A stretch of 64,000 nt of DNA from CAVPFA01 sp963703655 (GTDB lineage: Bacteria > Actinomycetota > Acidimicrobiia > Acidimicrobiales > Bog-793), in assembly GCA_963703655.1 (NCBI GenBank), contig CAVPFA010000005.1, forward strand, positions 1 to 64,000, in the 5' to 3' direction. Shown here one piece after another: positions 61,936-64,000 of this stretch (the stretch's first letter is position 1; the number at the start of each line of letters is the position of its first letter). Both the position numbers and the translations under genes were made by a program. Under the pieces are notes generated by a model. It was given only the letters and a program-made list of their open reading frames with translations, was not told the DNA's origin and searched no databases.

Positions 61936-62868
61936 TGTTCCGGCCCTACTTGTGCAGCAATGCCGACTTCGCAAATACGCCTTGCCCTGCCACGTTGCTA
62001 TGCCCGCCCGGTTTGTTCGCGTCTTCAACGTGGCCACCGGAAGACTCCTCCTGTCGAAGACAGCTTTGTTGTGGCCCTCGCCCGGGCGCTGCCGTCTGAT
62101 TACTGGTCGAACGAACCGGAGCCAACATGCGCGCGAGTCGCCAGCGACGGCGGGGGGCGACTGAGCCGGTGACGCGCGCCAATAGCAACGACGAGAAGGC
62201 CGACGAGTGCGCGTACTTCCTGATCCAGCCCGACCCGCGTTGCCCCGAATGCGCCGCGATCATGGACTGGCGGTCCGCGCACCGCGGAATCGCCATCACC
62301 AACGGGGCAAAGATAAGGCTCTCGGACGACCCGTGGGGAAGTCGTCACCTTCACACGCGAGACGTGCGGGTCGCTCACCGCAAGAACCGCGTTGGCGCAG
62401 CACCGCCCGGAATAGCAGAGGAAAGAACGTTGGCACCCGGTGGTATAGCCCGGTCGTGCTCGTCGCAGCCGGCGCGAAGCGACCACGCCACGCCTACGTC
62501 CGGTCGGATGCTACACACTGCATGCTCGTCGGAAACGGGCCCTCCGCTGGCGGCGCCGTGACGGAAACCACGGCCGACGCGAGACATTGGACGGTCCAAG
62601 CGACCCCCGGCGACGTCTGAGCACCTTGCGGCTGCCGGCGCAGCTGATGAAGACCGATTGGAGGTTGAGGATCGGTTGCGCCAGCAGCGGCGGGAGCCGG
62701 TCTCGTAGAGGAGGCCAGCGCCGGAGGAGGCCGAGGGCCGGCATGAGCGAGGCTGAAGGTGATGGCTGACCGAACTGCCGCCCTGGTGCCATTCCCCGCG
62801 CCAAGCGCGGCGCCGGGGACACTCACGTTGCAAACATTCTACGGGCGCTTCATTGGTCGCTTGTAAAC
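61936..62868. other. No firm gene
   Basis: A 930-base interval. A weak + strand frame around 62127-62400 includes CAYFLIQPDPRCPECAA (a CxxC) but has no clear family, start or end. The rest looks non-coding. Confidence 0.4.
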
Positions 62869-63621
62869 TCAGAGGTCGTGCGGCCAAAGTAGTCGGTACG
62901 TGTCGGGCCTCTTCTTCTTCCAAACCTCCCTCGCGTGACGCATACGCTCGGCTCGCCCGGTGAACGGGATCGACGTCAGCTCGAGCGACTCAGGAATCTC
63001 CTGCAGCCAGTGCTCACTGCCCGTCGCGTCTGCGCAGCCTGGCCAGGGTGCGGCGTACCCCGCTGTAGCGAGCCGGAGTGTGTGCTCAGCGTGCTCGAAG
63101 GCGTTGACCATCTCCTCGTCCATGAGTCCGACGTCGCGCAGCGACGCTGCCGAGTAGATCCACCAAGTGCCGACGATGCTCGGCCAGATCGTGACGCCGC
63201 GCGTGCTCTCGTATAACGGTGCTGTGTTGTGGTCGCCGTGAGCGTGAAAGCACAGATGACTCCACGGCCCGTTCTGCGCGGCGTTGTGATAGCCGGTGAC
63301 CGCTTCGTGCGTCTGCGGCATGACGTCGTCCTCGCCGATGATGATCCAGTCGCAGTCGTTGTCAAGGAGGTACTGCATGGCGTGGTTCTTCGCATGGGCG
63401 ACGCCCTGGTTCGAGCGTGTCGCAAGAAACACCGTCTGGAACGGCCGGAGCTAGTGGTACGCCTCACCGTAGGCGTGCCCATGAGCGGGATCGGGAGTCG
63501 TCGTTCGAGACGACGAGTACGTCAACGACCCAGCGACACCCGACTTGATGATCGCCTCTGCCGTGCGGGCGAAGAAGTGCGGTCTGTTGTAGGTGACCAC
63601 GCCCAACCCCACACGAGTCAT
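62869..63621 (-). pseudogene. Family 2-like glycosyltransferase, frameshifted
   Basis: From the ATG at 63621 (VGLGVVTYNRPHFFARTAEA) the frame moves after about residue 33 to VDVLVVSNDDS, then AHGHAYGEAYH, and then FQTVFLATRSNQGVAHAKN, ending at 62869. The acidic EDD (IIIGEDDVMP) is the DxD-like site that binds the nucleotide sugar; the end is intact (WKKKRPDTYRLL). At least two indels at 63430-63520 separate pieces. Known role: sugar transfer to a cell-surface polymer. Confidence 0.75.
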
Positions 63622-63797
63622 AGCGCTCGTTCTTGTCGGCGCGCCCATGTTTTCAGGGCTGACTCAGACATTTTCGCTCCAGAGTTCATAAATGATCCCG
63701 ATGCGACCTTCACGGCCCCTTCCTAACTACGAGTATCCGTTGGCGAGCGGCAGGCTCAAGGCACTAAGCACGCCGGAGCTCGTTCGCGGAGCGACCC

Positions 63798-64000
63798 TCA
63801 CGCTGCGGACGCCTCGGCCAGGACCTCGAACGAACTGTGCGGGACCTCGCCGCCGACAAGGCGCTCGAACAGGGCGACATGGCCGGCCACCATGTGTTGC
63901 AGCGAGAAACGTGCCTCCGCGGCCTTCCGGCACGCCGCCCGGTCGAGGGCACCGACGTGCTGCAGCGCGACAGCGAGGGCTTGCTCGCCGATCCGGAGGT
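63798..64000 (-). CDS. Glycosyltransferase (family 4-like) C-terminus, partial
   Basis: The 5' end lies beyond the window. The frame reads ALQHVGALDRAACRKAAEAR, FSLQHMVAGHVALFERLV and stops at 63798. FSxxxMVxxHxxLFxRL is the usual end of GT4 enzymes. With its neighbour it suggests a surface-glycan locus continuing to the right. Confidence 0.8.
   Translation of the reverse strand, partial: LRIGEQALAVALQHVGALDRAACRKAAEARFSLQHMVAGHVALFERLVGGEVPHSSFEVLAEASAA

Noticed and set aside
1..64000. CRISPR arrays or rRNA genes
   Set aside because: No regularly spaced identical repeats and no conserved rRNA stretches are seen.

Overview
This is a high-GC window from an actinomycete-like bacterium, probably a soil or acidic-habitat lineage such as Acidimicrobiia or Thermoleophilia. 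The evidence is a mycofactocin-type SDR, an APH(6)-like kinase, PadR and WhiB relatives, DUF6788-bearing insertion elements, many GTG/TTG starts with good Shine-Dalgarno sites, and a G1-type acid peptidase. No rRNA, intact tRNA or CRISPR array is visible. Assignments come from reading motifs and gene order, without database searches.

Region A (1-932): the 3' part of an IS110-family transposase. Region B (1461-23290) is the most coherent part of the window and looks like one catabolic island. A leftward run of 13 closely spaced genes (13868 down to 1461) encodes an SDR, a TAT-exported sugar/nucleoside-type binding protein, two RbsC-like permeases, an ABC ATPase with a frameshift, two tandem SnoaL-like proteins, a nucleoside hydrolase, a Gfo/Idh/MocA oxidoreductase, a VOC protein, a cytochrome P450, a 2Fe-2S ferredoxin and an FAD ferredoxin reductase. 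It is divergent from a lacI-type regulator and a ribokinase. A second leftward set (23290 to 16121) encodes two Rieske oxygenases resembling caffeine N-demethylases (NdmA/B), an NCS1 base permease, an XRE-cupin regulator and two aminohydrolases of the 8-oxoguanine/triazine deaminase group. Together this reads as import of a modified (probably N- or O-alkylated) nucleoside or base, hydrolysis to ribose and base, oxidative removal of the substituent, deamination, and ribose phosphorylation. The substrate is not known.

Region C (23427-37655) holds separate metabolic and stress genes: an L,D-transpeptidase, an MFS exporter and a zinc-type dehydrogenase (both frameshifted), an enolase-superfamily enzyme with an oligopeptide-type binding protein, an AhpD-like protein, a CcdA/MazF-like toxin-antitoxin pair, an IS21 tail, a UbiX-UbiD pair, an aminoglycoside-type kinase, and a compact defence/toxin block (AbrB-VapC, MNT with a truncated HEPN, PadR).

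Region D (37869-53147) is a secretome island: six exported proteins with Ig, phosphoesterase, FG-GAP, RCC1, G1-peptidase/Fn3 and Cys-pair propeller architectures, mixed with decayed genes. Region E (53148-64000) contains a complete insertion element of about 3.2 kb, a truncated second copy of which lies at 46809-47577, tRNA 3'-end remnants, fragments of vsr, whiB, luxR, integrase and reductase genes, a DUF4429 and a DUF3892 protein, an Hsp20 gene with a strong terminator, and two glycosyltransferases at the right edge.

A recurring oddity is single-base frameshifts, often in short G/C runs, in otherwise well-conserved genes (ABC ATPase, MFS twice, dehydrogenase, G1 peptidase, DUF6308, glycosyltransferase). 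Either the region is decaying or the assembly carries indel errors. This should be settled before calling these genes dead.
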